Of a stretch of DNA of 64,000 nt, positions 18,174 to 27,199 are shown piece after piece; position 1 is the first letter of the stretch; every line of letters begins with the position of its first letter. Made by a program: the position numbers and the translations under genes. Below the pieces are notes generated by a model. That model was not told where the DNA came from, ran no database searches, and saw nothing but the letters and a program-made list of their open reading frames with translations. Source of the DNA: Candidatus Palauibacter rhopaloidicola (GTDB taxonomy: Bacteria > Gemmatimonadota > Gemmatimonadetes > Palauibacterales > Palauibacteraceae). The stretch spans positions 1 to 64,000 of the forward strand of contig JAPPGH010000017.1 in NCBI GenBank assembly GCA_026914155.1, given 5' to 3'.

Positions 18174-18203
18174 AGTGTAGTGTCGCAGAATTCTGCGAGT
18201 CAC
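18174..18203 (-). promoter_or_regulatory. Putative methyltransferase promoter with palindromic operator
   Basis: On the minus strand, GTGACT (18203-18198) and TACACT (18179-18174) could be -35 and -10 boxes with an 18-base spacer. The perfect palindrome TCGCAGAATTCTGCGA (18183-18198) fills the spacer, the usual position of a repressor site. The start codon is 60 bases downstream. Confidence 0.5.
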
Positions 18204-18387
18204 CGAGAGTGCCGTGACACGGGCTCAACGCGGCGAACGAAGTGACGCCCATTGCCGGCTCGCCGTCTGGATACCACGATCAACCCCCGTTGGATCGTTC
18301 GCTCGAATCGCGGCCTGACCGCCTCTGGGCCGCGTCGTTGACAACGTTGGATACGCGCCTCGACACGGCGCCGCACCGGAGACGCCA

Positions 18388-19650
18388 ATGGAATACGATC
18401 CCACCCTCCCCTGGTACCGACGCCTTCACTGGCAGGTGCTGGCCGCCATGGTTCTGGGCCTTGCCACGGGCTGGGCCTTCGGGGCGCCAGCGGCCGAGTA
18501 CATCGGCTGGATCGGCCAGTTGTTCATGAAGCTGCTCCGGATGATCATCGTGCCACTCGTGCTCACCTCGATCGTGTCCGGGGTCGCCTCGGTGGGTGGG
18601 GGGAGGGCGATCGGCCGCCTGTTCGGCAAGACGATGGGCTACTACGTCGTCTCCAGCATGCTGGCGGCGCTGACCGGCCTCCTGATGGTGAACCTCATCC
18701 GGCCGGGCGTGAACGCCGACATGGGCGCGGCGGCACAGCAGGATGTGCCCGAACTCGACACGCCCGACTCTCCCGTCGATCTCATCCTCGACATCGTGCC
18801 GGACAACTTCATCGCGGCCGCCTCCGCCGGCGACATGCTGGCGATCATCTTCTTCTGCATCGTTTTCGGCGCCGCGATCACGGGACTGCCGGAGAAGCCC
18901 CGCGTGGTCGTTACCGACATCTTCAACGCCTTCTTCCAGGCGATGATGGCCCTCACGTCGGGGATCATAAAGTTCCTCCCCATCGGCGTCTTCGCGCTCA
19001 TCACGGCGATGGTGGGGGAGACCGGCTTCGACCGCTTCGCCGCGCTCGCCAAGTACTTCGCGACGATCGGGTCGGGGCTCACGATTCACCTCTTCATCAC
19101 AATGCCGCTCCTGCTCATCGTGCTGGGCCGCATCAAGCCGCTGGTCCACTTCGCGAACCTGCGGGAGCCGCTGCTGACCGCGTTCTCGACGAGTTCGTCG
19201 GGCGCCACGCTCCCGGTGACGATCAAGACGCTGCGCGAGAAGGTCGGCGTGTCGAACAAGGTCTCCTCGTTCGTGCTCCCGATGGGCGCCACGGTGAACA
19301 TGGACGGCACGGCGATCTTCGAGTGCGCCGGCGCCCTCTTCATCGCGCAGGTGCTCGGGGTCGACCTCAGCATCGGACAGCAGGCGATCGTGGTCCTGAC
19401 CGCGCTCCTCGCCTCGATCGGGGCGGCGGCGGTGCCGTCGGCCGGCGTGGTCGTGATCTTCATCGTCCTCAACGCGATCGGCCTCGGCGACAACCCGGAG
19501 GCGATCACGATCGTGGGCGCGATGCTCGCCATCGACCGGCCGCTCGACATGTACCGCACCGCGGTCAACGTGTTCAGCGACTCGTGCGGCGCCGCGATCA
19601 TCGCCCGTTCCGAAGGGGAGGAGGGCGTAGACACCGAAGTCCGCCACTGA
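18388..19650 (+). CDS. Dicarboxylate/glutamate:cation symporter (DAACS family)
   Basis: 420 aa inner-membrane transporter of the GltP/DctA type. Visible family features are GQLFMKLLRMIIVPLVLTSIVSGVAS, the Ser-rich re-entrant loop SSSGATLP, the NMDGT motif in ATVNMDGTAIFECAGALFIAQ, and the second loop AAAVPSAG. The C-terminal RTAVNVFSDSCGAAIIARSEG follows. It couples uptake of glutamate, aspartate or C4-dicarboxylates to Na+ or H+ flow; the exact substrate cannot be set from sequence. It ends opposite the plug-like lipoprotein gene, with a hairpin between. Confidence 0.94.
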   Translation: MEYDPTLPWYRRLHWQVLAAMVLGLATGWAFGAPAAEYIGWIGQLFMKLLRMIIVPLVLTSIVSGVASVGGGRAIGRLFGKTMGYYVVSSMLAALTGLLMVNLIRPGVNADMGAAAQQDVPELDTPDSPVDLILDIVPDNFIAAASAGDMLAIIFFCIVFGAAITGLPEKPRVVVTDIFNAFFQAMMALTSGIIKFLPIGVFALITAMVGETGFDRFAALAKYFATIGSGLTIHLFITMPLLLIVLGRIKPLVHFANLREPLLTAFSTSSSGATLPVTIKTLREKVGVSNKVSSFVLPMGATVNMDGTAIFECAGALFIAQVLGVDLSIGQQAIVVLTALLASIGAAAVPSAGVVVIFIVLNAIGLGDNPEAITIVGAMLAIDRPLDMYRTAVNVFSDSCGAAIIARSEGEEGVDTEVRH

Positions 19651-19670
19651 CGGCGGGATGGGACCGACGC

Positions 19671-19695
19671 GGGGGCCGGGAGATGACCGGCCCCC
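19671..19695 (+). terminator. Hairpin between convergent genes
   Basis: Arms GGGGGCCGG and CCGGCCCCC form a 9-bp stem with a 7-base loop, located between the stops of the symporter (19650) and the minus-strand lipoprotein (19702). It can serve both directions; no strong U-run is present. Confidence 0.6.
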
Positions 19696-19701
19696 CGGTG
19701 G

Positions 19702-20130
19702 TCACCTCGGTTTCAGCCCGTTCAGAAGGCGCTTCGTCTGGATGTCGATCGCGCCGCCCCGGGCGCGCGGCCCGTAGAGCAGGATCGCGGCGCGCCCCTT
19801 CACGACCTCCACGTGATCGATGTCCAGGGCCTTGACGTCGGAGAGGGGGAAGTCCTCCGGTTGCTCGACCCCGTCGATCACGACCAGCGGCGGGATCGAG
19901 CGACAATCCGTGCTGATCGACGTCGGTTCGGTCGCGGGCGATTCTTCCGAAAGCTGTTCCACCGAAGTCTGTTCGGCGGGGACGGACAGCCGGGAGGGCT
20001 CTTCGACCCCGAAGTCCGGCGCGAATGGCGACTCCGCGCGGTCGCACCCGACGCTCGCCAGAACGCTCGCCATCATCAGGGCGGTAGCCGCCGGGTTCCC
20101 GCGTTCGAATCTGCTCTGACCGAAGAGCAT
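19702..20130 (-). CDS. Small lipoprotein with a TonB-receptor plug-like segment
   Basis: 142 aa from ATG 20130, chosen because AGGAGG stands 8 bases upstream; the frame opens earlier at 20169. The lipobox is LASVGC. A Ser/Glu-rich linker leads to PPLVVIDGVEQPEDFPLSDV, then KALDIDHVEVVKGRAAILLYGPRARGG and AIDIQTK. This matches the plug domain of SusC/TonB-dependent receptors (xPLVVIDGxP..., IExIEVLKGxxAxxxYGxRxANGVIxITTK), but there is no barrel. It could be a lipid-anchored plug-like partner or a decayed receptor fragment. The reading frame is intact with a good ribosome site, which favours a real protein. Confidence 0.7.
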   Translation of the reverse strand: MLFGQSRFERGNPAATALMMASVLASVGCDRAESPFAPDFGVEEPSRLSVPAEQTSVEQLSEESPATEPTSISTDCRSIPPLVVIDGVEQPEDFPLSDVKALDIDHVEVVKGRAAILLYGPRARGGAIDIQTKRLLNGLKPR

Positions 20131-20287
20131 GAGCGCTTCCTCCTGTGCGCCGTTCTTCCGAAGTCCCACGTGCTAAACGTCCGGTCTCCCCGCTCTGCGA
20201 CAGTTCGACGGGCTCCGCAGGCCGCGATTCGGCTTGCGCGCCGCCGATCCAGGATCGAACGTGACCACCTGCAAGGAGGTTCGGCGA

Positions 20288-21745
20288 ATGCCCGATCGCA
20301 GGGAGTTTCTGAGCTTGGCCGGCATCGGCGGCGGGGGTGCGCTGCTTGGGGCCTGCGCAGGCGGTGAAGCGGGGTTCGCGTCCGCCCGTGCGGGGAGCGA
20401 GGGGTTGGACGCGACGGCTCGCGCGTTGCTGGAAGAGTTGCGCGAGATCCCCATCGACGACACGCACTGCCACCCGATCACCTTCGACGACGCGCAGACG
20501 GATCCCGACGCGTTCATCGAGCGGCTGGCGCTCTCCGCCTTCCCCATGGACCGCTACTTCCCGGCCGGCGTCTACGGGCGCTGGCAGGCCGGCGATGCCT
20601 CGGAGCGCGCCACGCTCGACGCCGAGTTCGATGTCGCCGCCACGCGTGCCCGCGTCCTCGAACAGGCCGGCGAAACCGTATTCCTACGCTATCTCGTGAA
20701 GGAACTCGCCGCCTTCCTCGACTGCGAGGCGACCTTCGAGGCGGTGATCGAAGCCCGTAACGAGCGGGGCGGGGACTACGCGAGCTATCTCGGCGGCCTG
20801 TTCGCCGACGCGAACATCGAGAACGCGATGGTCGACACGGGCTACCGCGAGGGGATGGACCAGGCGGGCATCGACCGCTTCAAGGACGCGATCGCCCCCG
20901 CCCGCGGCCGCCACATCCTGCGCGTGGACACGATCCTCCGCGGCCTCATGGGCGAGGACCTCGACCTCGGGATCGACGAGATCGAGGCCGGGATGATGGC
21001 CGAGATCGAGGCGGGACTCGACGGCGACGGCAACCTCGGCGCCCCGTCGTACGGGATGAAGTCGTACCTGCTCCCGCGCCTGGGGCTGCTCAAGCCGCAC
21101 TTCGATCGAGAGGCGGCCCGCCGCTCATGGGACGCGTTCCGGGCGCGGCGCGCGCGCGGCGAGGTCCCGGCGGCGGACACCCGGGATCGCGACGAGTATT
21201 GGCAGTTGCAGGGCGAAGCGCTGATCTACCTCCACTCGCTCGCCCTCGAGGCGTGCTTGGAGCGCGACATGCCGATGCAGTTCCACGCCGGCGACGGCGA
21301 GGCCCCGCGCGGGATCATGCGCAACCAGGACCCGTTCCTCATGGAGGAGATGGTCCGCTTCGAGCGCGGCGGTGTGATGCGGATGCCGCAGGTCATCCTC
21401 ATCCACGCGGGCTACCCGCTGATCGGGCAGGCCGCGTGGCTCACGCACCTGTACGCGAACTGCCACTTCGAACTGTCGCTCGCCGCGCCGCTCATCCACC
21501 ACGGCATGCTGCGCATGTTCCTGGAGGTGATGGAGGTCGTCCCCCTCTCCAAGATCCTGTTCGGGAGCGACGCCTATCACCTGCCCGAGTTCTACTGGCT
21601 CGCGGCCAAGTGGGGCCGGCGCTTCCTGGCGCAGGCTCTCGGGATCTACGTCGACGCCGGAATCCTGACCCGCGACGAGGCCGTGGCGGCCGCGCGCATG
21701 ATCCTGCACGAAAACAACCGCCGCCTCTACCACCTCGATGACTGA
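20288..21745 (+). CDS. Amidohydrolase-family lipoprotein with twin-Arg-like leader
   Basis: 485 aa from ATG 20288, with AAGGAGG about 8 bases upstream. The leader is MPDRREFLSLAGIGGGG...LLGAC, combining a Tat-like RREFL motif with a lipobox. The metal motif is DDTHCHP near residue 50. QFHAGDG, ILIHAGYP and ILFGSDAY mark the barrel seen in amidohydrolase-2 and FluG/GSI-associated hydrolases. It likely hydrolyses or decarboxylates a small carboxylate outside the cytoplasm. It precedes a second amidohydrolase by 14 bases, so the two are probably one operon. Confidence 0.85.
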   Translation: MPDRREFLSLAGIGGGGALLGACAGGEAGFASARAGSEGLDATARALLEELREIPIDDTHCHPITFDDAQTDPDAFIERLALSAFPMDRYFPAGVYGRWQAGDASERATLDAEFDVAATRARVLEQAGETVFLRYLVKELAAFLDCEATFEAVIEARNERGGDYASYLGGLFADANIENAMVDTGYREGMDQAGIDRFKDAIAPARGRHILRVDTILRGLMGEDLDLGIDEIEAGMMAEIEAGLDGDGNLGAPSYGMKSYLLPRLGLLKPHFDREAARRSWDAFRARRARGEVPAADTRDRDEYWQLQGEALIYLHSLALEACLERDMPMQFHAGDGEAPRGIMRNQDPFLMEEMVRFERGGVMRMPQVILIHAGYPLIGQAAWLTHLYANCHFELSLAAPLIHHGMLRMFLEVMEVVPLSKILFGSDAYHLPEFYWLAAKWGRRFLAQALGIYVDAGILTRDEAVAAARMILHENNRRLYHLDD

Positions 21746-21759
21746 CCTCGGAGGACCCC

Positions 21760-23427
21760 ATGAAGACGACCGGCCGCGCGATTCGTAGCGCCCTGAGCGC
21801 CCTTTCGGCGCTGATCCTTCTGGCCACCGCGGCGGAGGCCGTGCAGCCGATGCAGATGATCGGGGCTCCGGACCGGGGCCCGGACGAGGGCGAGGGACCG
21901 TACGACCGCCTCATCATCCGCGGCGCCACCGTGATCGACGGCACGGGCGCCCCCCCGATCGGGCCGATGGACATCGTCATCGAGGGGAACCGCATCGTCG
22001 ACGTGGTCGGCGTCGGCGTCCCGCAGCGGCCCATCGACGAGGCGCGCCGCCCCGGGCTCACCGTGGAGGGCAACCCCGACGCGGTCGTGCACGAGATCGA
22101 CGCCACGGGCATGTACGTCCTGCCGGGGTTCGTCGACCTCCACCTCCACACCGGCGGCGTCCCCAAGGCGCCCGAGGCGGAGTACACGTACAAGCTGTGG
22201 ATGGCGCACGGCATCACGACCGGCCGCGGCGTCGCCTTCGGCCCCCACGACTGGTCGATCCGGGAGAAAGCCCGGAGCGCGGCGAACGAGATCGTGGCGC
22301 CCCGCATGTGGGTCTATCCCTTCACGGGAGCGGGCGGAGAGGGATGGAGCGGCCGCCTGATCGACACCCCGGAGGACGCGCGCGCCTGGGCCCGGTACGT
22401 GAAGGAGTCGGGCGGCGACGGGCTCAAGCTCAACTCGTTCCGCCCGGAGATCATGGAGGCGCTGCTCGACGAGGCGGCCCAGCTCGGCCTCGGGAGCACG
22501 GCCCATCTCGGCCAGATGGGCGTCGCGCAGATGAACGCGCTCGACGCCGCGCGCCTCGGTCTCGGCACCGTCACGCACTTCTACGGGCTGTTCGAGGCGC
22601 TGTACAGGGACCACGACGTCCAGCCGTGGCCCCCGGAGATGAACTACAACGACGAGCAGCACCGCTTCGGGCAGGTGCCCATGCAGTGGAACCTCATCCA
22701 CGAGCCCGGGAGCCCGGAGTGGAACACCTTCCTCGAGGAGATGCTCGCGCTCGACGTCACCCTCGACCCCACGATGACCGCCTACCAGGCGAGCTGGGAT
22801 ATCGACGACCAGATGTACGCGCCGTGGCACGGGACCTACACGCTGCCGACCCTGTGGGAGTTCTACGAGGCGAACCGCGAAGACCACGGCTCCTACTACT
22901 TCGACTGGACGACGTGGGAGGAGGTCGCGTGGCGCGACTTCCTCGAGGTGTGGCACGATCTGCTCAACGACTACAAGAACATGGGCGGCCGCGTCACCGC
23001 GAGTTCGGACGCCGGCTACATCTACAACCTCATGGGCTTCTCCACGATCCAGGAGATGGAACTTCTGCAGCACGCCGGGTTCCATCCGCTGGAGGTGATC
23101 CGCGCCGCGACCATGCACGCGGCCGAGACGCTGTTCAAGCCGACGGGCCGTCCGATCGAGTTCGGCGTCGTGCGGCGCGGCCTGCTGGCGGACCTCGTGA
23201 TCGTGGACGAGAACCCGATCCAGAACCTGAAGGTCCTGTACGGCACCGGCGCGCGGCGCCTGAACGACGAGACGGGCGAGGTGGAGACGGTCGGCGGCAT
23301 CCTGTACACGATCAAGGACGGCATCGTCTACGATGCGAAGCAACTCCTCGCCGACGTGGCCGAGATGGTCGAGCAACAGAAGCGCGCCATGACCACCGCC
23401 ACCGACTACGGAGATTCGGACAGATGA
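21760..23427 (+). CDS. Exported amidohydrolase
   Basis: 555 aa with a signal peptide (LILLATAAEA). The amidohydrolase start block is TVIDGTGAPPIGPMDIVIEGNRI. The metal motif is GFVDLHLHTGG near residue 130. STAHLGQMGVAQ, a late ASSDAGYIYN with Asp, and the C-terminal beta-domain RGLLADLVIVDENP complete the fold, which resembles imidazolonepropionase/dihydroorotase-like hydrolases. The ribosome site is GGAGG. The substrate is unknown. MsrA follows 16 bases after the stop. Confidence 0.85.
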   Translation: MKTTGRAIRSALSALSALILLATAAEAVQPMQMIGAPDRGPDEGEGPYDRLIIRGATVIDGTGAPPIGPMDIVIEGNRIVDVVGVGVPQRPIDEARRPGLTVEGNPDAVVHEIDATGMYVLPGFVDLHLHTGGVPKAPEAEYTYKLWMAHGITTGRGVAFGPHDWSIREKARSAANEIVAPRMWVYPFTGAGGEGWSGRLIDTPEDARAWARYVKESGGDGLKLNSFRPEIMEALLDEAAQLGLGSTAHLGQMGVAQMNALDAARLGLGTVTHFYGLFEALYRDHDVQPWPPEMNYNDEQHRFGQVPMQWNLIHEPGSPEWNTFLEEMLALDVTLDPTMTAYQASWDIDDQMYAPWHGTYTLPTLWEFYEANREDHGSYYFDWTTWEEVAWRDFLEVWHDLLNDYKNMGGRVTASSDAGYIYNLMGFSTIQEMELLQHAGFHPLEVIRAATMHAAETLFKPTGRPIEFGVVRRGLLADLVIVDENPIQNLKVLYGTGARRLNDETGEVETVGGILYTIKDGIVYDAKQLLADVAEMVEQQKRAMTTATDYGDSDR

Positions 23428-23443
23428 GTGAGAGAAGGGGGAG

Positions 23444-23998
23444 ATGAGCGAGATAAGGGAGACGGCGACGCTGGGCGGCGGGTGCTTCTGGTGCCTCGAG
23501 GCCGTGTATCAGCTTCTGGAAGGCGTACATGGCGTGAAGTCGGGGTACGCCGGCGGGCATGTCGAGAACCCCACCTACGAGCAGGTATGCACGGGTCGCA
23601 CGGGGCACGCCGAGGTGGTGCGGGTCACGTTCGATCCGGACACGGTCTCGTTCGACGACCTGCTGGATGTCTTCTTCACGATCCACGATCCGACGACGTT
23701 GAACCGGCAGGGCGCGGATGTAGGGACGCAGTACCGTTCGGCGATCTTCCACGAAAGCGAGGCGCAGAAGGACGCGGCCGAGCGGAAGATGGCCGAGATC
23801 ACCGCCGCGGGGATCTGGCCGAACCCGATCGTGACGGAGGTGGCGCCGCTGGAGACGTTCTACCCGGCGGAGGCGTACCACGACGACTACCTGAATCGGA
23901 ACCCGACCCAGCCGTACTGCCAGGCGGTGGTGGCACCGAAGGTGGCGAAGTTCCGCCGTCAGCACCTGCAGCGGCTGAAGCGCGGAGCGGGCGTCTGA
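23444..23998 (+). CDS. msrA: Peptide-methionine (S)-S-oxide reductase
   Basis: 184 aa, the normal MsrA length. Catalytic motif GGCFWC is near residue 13, followed by YAGGHVENPTYEQVCTGRTGHAEVV, then VGTQYRSAIF. It reduces methionine-S-sulfoxide in proteins or free, using thioredoxin. The catalytic residue is an ordinary Cys (TGC), not selenocysteine. No signal peptide is seen, so it is cytoplasmic. A GGGGGAG ribosome site lies in the 16-base gap after the amidohydrolase gene. Confidence 0.96.
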   Translation: MSEIRETATLGGGCFWCLEAVYQLLEGVHGVKSGYAGGHVENPTYEQVCTGRTGHAEVVRVTFDPDTVSFDDLLDVFFTIHDPTTLNRQGADVGTQYRSAIFHESEAQKDAAERKMAEITAAGIWPNPIVTEVAPLETFYPAEAYHDDYLNRNPTQPYCQAVVAPKVAKFRRQHLQRLKRGAGV

Positions 23999-24050
23999 CC
24001 GAGGCCGCTGCGCTGTCCGCGCGGCGCGGGTCTTCGCGGCGGGTCGCCGG

Positions 24051-24686
24051 GTGACGACGCCGGCGCACGCCGCCCTCAGCCTGATCGTGCTGGGCCGATC
24101 CGAACGCAACGCGCTGCCGGTCGCGCTGGGGGCGGTGGCCCCGGACCTCCCGATGCTCGTCTTCTACTTCTGGGAGCGGCTCGCGCGCGGCGTGTCGGAG
24201 GGCCGGATCTGGTCGGAGCGCTACTTCGACCCCGGCTGGCAGGTCGTGTTCGACATCCCGAGTTCGATCCCTCTGCTCGCGCTCACCCTGTGCATCCTCC
24301 TGGTGCTCATCGGCCGGCGCTCGACCGCCGGAGGCCTCCCGTCAGCCGGAGCGGATGCCGCCCCGCGGCCGGCGAGGCTCACCGCATGGGCCCTGTTCGT
24401 CGCGAGCATGATCCTCCACGCGCTCGGCGACCTGCCGCTGCACCGGGAGGACGCGCACCGCCACTTCTTCCCCTTCAGCGACTGGCGCTTCACCAGTCCG
24501 GTGTCGTACTGGGACCCGGACCACTACGGGGGATACGCGGCCATCGGCGAAGTGCTCCTCGTGCTGGCGGTCTCCGTCTTCCTCTTCCGGGCCTACCGGG
24601 GCCGGGGCCGCTGGATCGTCGCCGGCGTGGCCGGCATCTACGCGCTCTTCGTCGGCTTCGCCGTACTGGTGTGGTCCGGGTTGTGA
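24051..24686 (+). CDS. Multi-pass membrane protein, DUF457/YdjM-like
   Basis: 211 aa, GTG start. The N-terminal THAALSLIVLGR-like block with GAVAPDLPMLVFYF recalls the membrane-bound metal-dependent hydrolase family DUF457/YdjM. There are about five hydrophobic segments. ILHALGDLPLHREDAHRHFFPFSDWRF supplies several His and Asp residues that could bind a metal. The function is unproven. The stop overlaps the start of the P450 gene by 4 bases (GTGA), so the two are translationally coupled. Confidence 0.6.
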   Translation: MTTPAHAALSLIVLGRSERNALPVALGAVAPDLPMLVFYFWERLARGVSEGRIWSERYFDPGWQVVFDIPSSIPLLALTLCILLVLIGRRSTAGGLPSAGADAAPRPARLTAWALFVASMILHALGDLPLHREDAHRHFFPFSDWRFTSPVSYWDPDHYGGYAAIGEVLLVLAVSVFLFRAYRGRGRWIVAGVAGIYALFVGFAVLVWSGL

Positions 24687-25915
24687 CGGCCGATCGATTC
24701 CCGCTCGGGGCGCGCGTCCGTCTCGCGGATCTCGCGGTCGATCCCTACGCGATCTTCGCCGAACTGCGGGAGGCGGAGCCCGTCACCTGGGTGCCGGAGA
24801 TCGAGCGCTGGTTCCTCACTCGGCGCAACGACATCCTCGTCGTGCTCCGGGACCCCGACCTCTTCACCACGGATGCGCCCTCGACGATCCGCGACATGTT
24901 CGGCGTCCACATGATGACGACGGAGGGTCCGACGCAGATCCGCTACAAGCGGAAGTGTCTGCCCCCGTTCCACGCTTCCCGGATGAAGGCGGTTTCGCTG
25001 CCCCCCCTGGTGGCGGAGGTCAGGCGGCGCGTGGAAGCGATGCGGTCTGCGGCGAGGCCGGCTGACGACGGACGGGCCGGCCGATGGCAGGCCGGGGAGG
25101 TGCGGACGGGCGTGGCGCGGCCGGTCGCGCTCCATTCCGTGCTGTCCGTACTCGGCATTCCGTTGACCGAGACCGAGCGCGTGAACGAGTGGTACGAGCA
25201 CTTTGCTCGGGCGCTGGCGAACTTCGCGGGCGATCCGGACCTTCGCGCGGCCGGCAAGGGGGCGGCGGACGCGTTCGGGCGGGCGCTCGCACCGATCCTC
25301 GAGGAGCTCGAACGGGAGCCGGACGGCAGCCTCCTCTCCGACCTGGCGTGCGACCACGTCGACCCGCTCACGGCGGAGGAGATCCGCTCCAACGCGCTCA
25401 TCATCCTCTTCGGCGGGATCGAGACGACCGAGTCCATGATCGCGAACGCCCTGTGGGCGCTGCTCTCGCATCCCGAACAACTCCCGGCGGCGCGTGCGAG
25501 CGAGGCCGCCCTGGACCTGGCGATCGAGGAGACGCTGCGCTGGGAGCCCGCGGTGCAGTCCGCCGCACGCCACGCGACCCGCGACACCGAAATCCGCGGC
25601 GTCCGCATCGCGAAGGGCGAGGTCGTGCACTGCATGCTGGGCGCGGCCAACCGGGACCCCGCGCACTTCGAGCACCCCGACCGCTTCGACGCGACCCGCT
25701 GGAACGCCGGCGACCACCTGTCGTTCGCGGTGGGCCGCCACTTCTGCCTCGGCGCCCCGCTCGCCCGCCTCGAGACGCGCGTCGTGCTGGAGACGCTGTG
25801 GGATCGATGCCCCGGCCTCCGCCTCGACCCGGACCGCCCCGCGGCACCCTATGGCTACGAGTTCCGGAAGCCCGAGACCGTATGGGTGGAATGGACCGGA
25901 ACGAGTTCCCGCTAG
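24683..25915 (+). CDS. Cytochrome P450
   Basis: 410 aa from GTG 24683, which overlaps the upstream stop. All P450 landmarks are present: I-helix LFGGIETTES, K-helix EETLRWEP (ExxR), and heme loop FAVGRHFCLGAPLARLE with Cys355 as the axial thiolate. It is a soluble bacterial class-I type monooxygenase; electron partners (ferredoxin, reductase) are not adjacent. A poorly conserved stretch around residues 120-140 is Arg/Gly-rich. The substrate is unknown, and coupling to a membrane protein gene is the only context. Confidence 0.94.
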   Translation: MTADRFPLGARVRLADLAVDPYAIFAELREAEPVTWVPEIERWFLTRRNDILVVLRDPDLFTTDAPSTIRDMFGVHMMTTEGPTQIRYKRKCLPPFHASRMKAVSLPPLVAEVRRRVEAMRSAARPADDGRAGRWQAGEVRTGVARPVALHSVLSVLGIPLTETERVNEWYEHFARALANFAGDPDLRAAGKGAADAFGRALAPILEELEREPDGSLLSDLACDHVDPLTAEEIRSNALIILFGGIETTESMIANALWALLSHPEQLPAARASEAALDLAIEETLRWEPAVQSAARHATRDTEIRGVRIAKGEVVHCMLGAANRDPAHFEHPDRFDATRWNAGDHLSFAVGRHFCLGAPLARLETRVVLETLWDRCPGLRLDPDRPAAPYGYEFRKPETVWVEWTGTSSR

Positions 25916-25926
25916 AGCGAACGCGG

Positions 25927-25946
25927 GACGTTCCCGCGGGAACGTC
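25927..25946. repeat. Perfect 20-base palindrome between convergent genes (copy 1)
   Basis: GACGTTCCCGCGGGAACGTC lies between the P450 stop (25915) and the serine hydrolase stop (25965). The inner 18 bases recur exactly at 61868-61885, also between two convergent stops. It could be a bidirectional terminator hairpin or a protein-binding site. Confidence 0.75.
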
Positions 25947-25964
25947 TTCCGCGCAAAACGCCCG

Positions 25965-27077
25965 TCAGCAGTCGGCGCCGCAGTGGGCCGCGACGAGGCG
26001 GGTGAGGATGCCCATGTAGTCGCTCCACGGCGTCTGGGCGTCCGGGACCGTCTTGTGCGCGACGACCATCCCGACCGACGGGATGACGGTGATGAACTGG
26101 CCGTAGGCGCCACGCCCGCTGTACGCACCCTCGAATCCCTCCGGCACGGCGAGGCCGTCCCACACCCACCACATGTACCCATAGCCGAACTCGCCGCCTC
26201 GCAGCCCCTCCGGATTCATCTCTTCGGAGGGTGTGACGATGCTCGTGATGCGTTCGGCCCACCCGTCGGGAAGGATCCGCTGGTCTTCCCACATCCCGTC
26301 CCGGAGCATCACGTATCCGATCCGGGCCATATCTCGCGTGGAGAGGACCATGTGGTAGGCGAGGTTTCGGGAGCGCGTGTCGTCACCCGACTTGCGGTGG
26401 ATCGACCGGTCCCAGTCCTCGAACCCCAGCGGCACCGCGAGGTCGGTTTCGAGCGCGTCGTAGATGTTGCGGCCCGTGAGTTGCTCGAAGGCGGCCCCCG
26501 CCGCGTTGAAGTCCCAGTTGCTGTACAGGTAGTAGGTGCCGGGTTCCTGCGAACCGCGCGGCGGCGCGTCCGCGAGGTTGTCCCCCGCGTTCGACGCCGG
26601 GTGATAGACCCCCGAGCGGGCCGTGACGAGGTCGAGTACGCGGGCGCGCTTCTCGATCGGGAGCAGCCCCTGCACGTCGTCCATGCCGAGGTCTTCGAGG
26701 GTGAGCCCGAGGTCGATCGTGCCGTCCTCCACGTAGTTGCCGTACAGCATGGCGAGGATGCTCTTCCGCACCGAGGCGAGATAGCTCAGCGAGTCGACGG
26801 GTCCGTGCTCGAACAGCACCCGCCCCCCGACCACGGCCATCACGGCGGACGTGTTGATCCCCTCGACGTAGGGGTGGATCGCATCCAGCGCCTCGCCCGA
26901 GAACCCGGCGGCGGCCGGATCCGTGACCCGCTCCCAGGCAGCGCCCGGATAGACCGTCTCGGCCGCGCGCTCCGCGACCGGGGCCGGAGCGCACGCGAAC
27001 CCGGTTGCGAGGGCCAGAACCAGCGCCGCCAGCGCGACGCATCCTTTGACGCGGTCCTCATGTCGCACGATCATCAT
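25965..27077 (-). CDS. Beta-lactamase-family serine hydrolase lipoprotein
   Basis: 370 aa from ATG 27077 (ATG 27074 is adjacent and equally possible). The lipobox is TGFAC. The nucleophile motif is ASVRKS (Ser102-x-x-Lys105), followed by a YSN motif (YLYSNWDF), as in class C beta-lactamase/DD-peptidase-like esterases. FGYGYMWWV and a C-terminal SGRGAYGQFI region complete the fold. It should act in the periplasm as an esterase or peptidase. It is divergent from the oligopeptidase gene at 27200, with 122 bases between. The open frame extends upstream to 27221 but lacks a signal there. Confidence 0.88.
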   Translation of the reverse strand: MMIVRHEDRVKGCVALAALVLALATGFACAPAPVAERAAETVYPGAAWERVTDPAAAGFSGEALDAIHPYVEGINTSAVMAVVGGRVLFEHGPVDSLSYLASVRKSILAMLYGNYVEDGTIDLGLTLEDLGMDDVQGLLPIEKRARVLDLVTARSGVYHPASNAGDNLADAPPRGSQEPGTYYLYSNWDFNAAGAAFEQLTGRNIYDALETDLAVPLGFEDWDRSIHRKSGDDTRSRNLAYHMVLSTRDMARIGYVMLRDGMWEDQRILPDGWAERITSIVTPSEEMNPEGLRGGEFGYGYMWWVWDGLAVPEGFEGAYSGRGAYGQFITVIPSVGMVVAHKTVPDAQTPWSDYMGILTRLVAAHCGADC

Positions 27078-27199
27078 GTCCCGATTTCCGTCCTGGAGAA
27101 CTGGAAAGAAGAAAACAGTGAAACGCGCGCAGCACCGCCGCCAGAGTAACGGCAACAGACGCGGGCGATCAGGATCCGAGTGAAGCGAAGGAGTCGTCG

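Noticed and set aside
23444-23998. MsrA as a selenoprotein
   Set aside because: The GCFWC motif uses normal TGC codons throughout.
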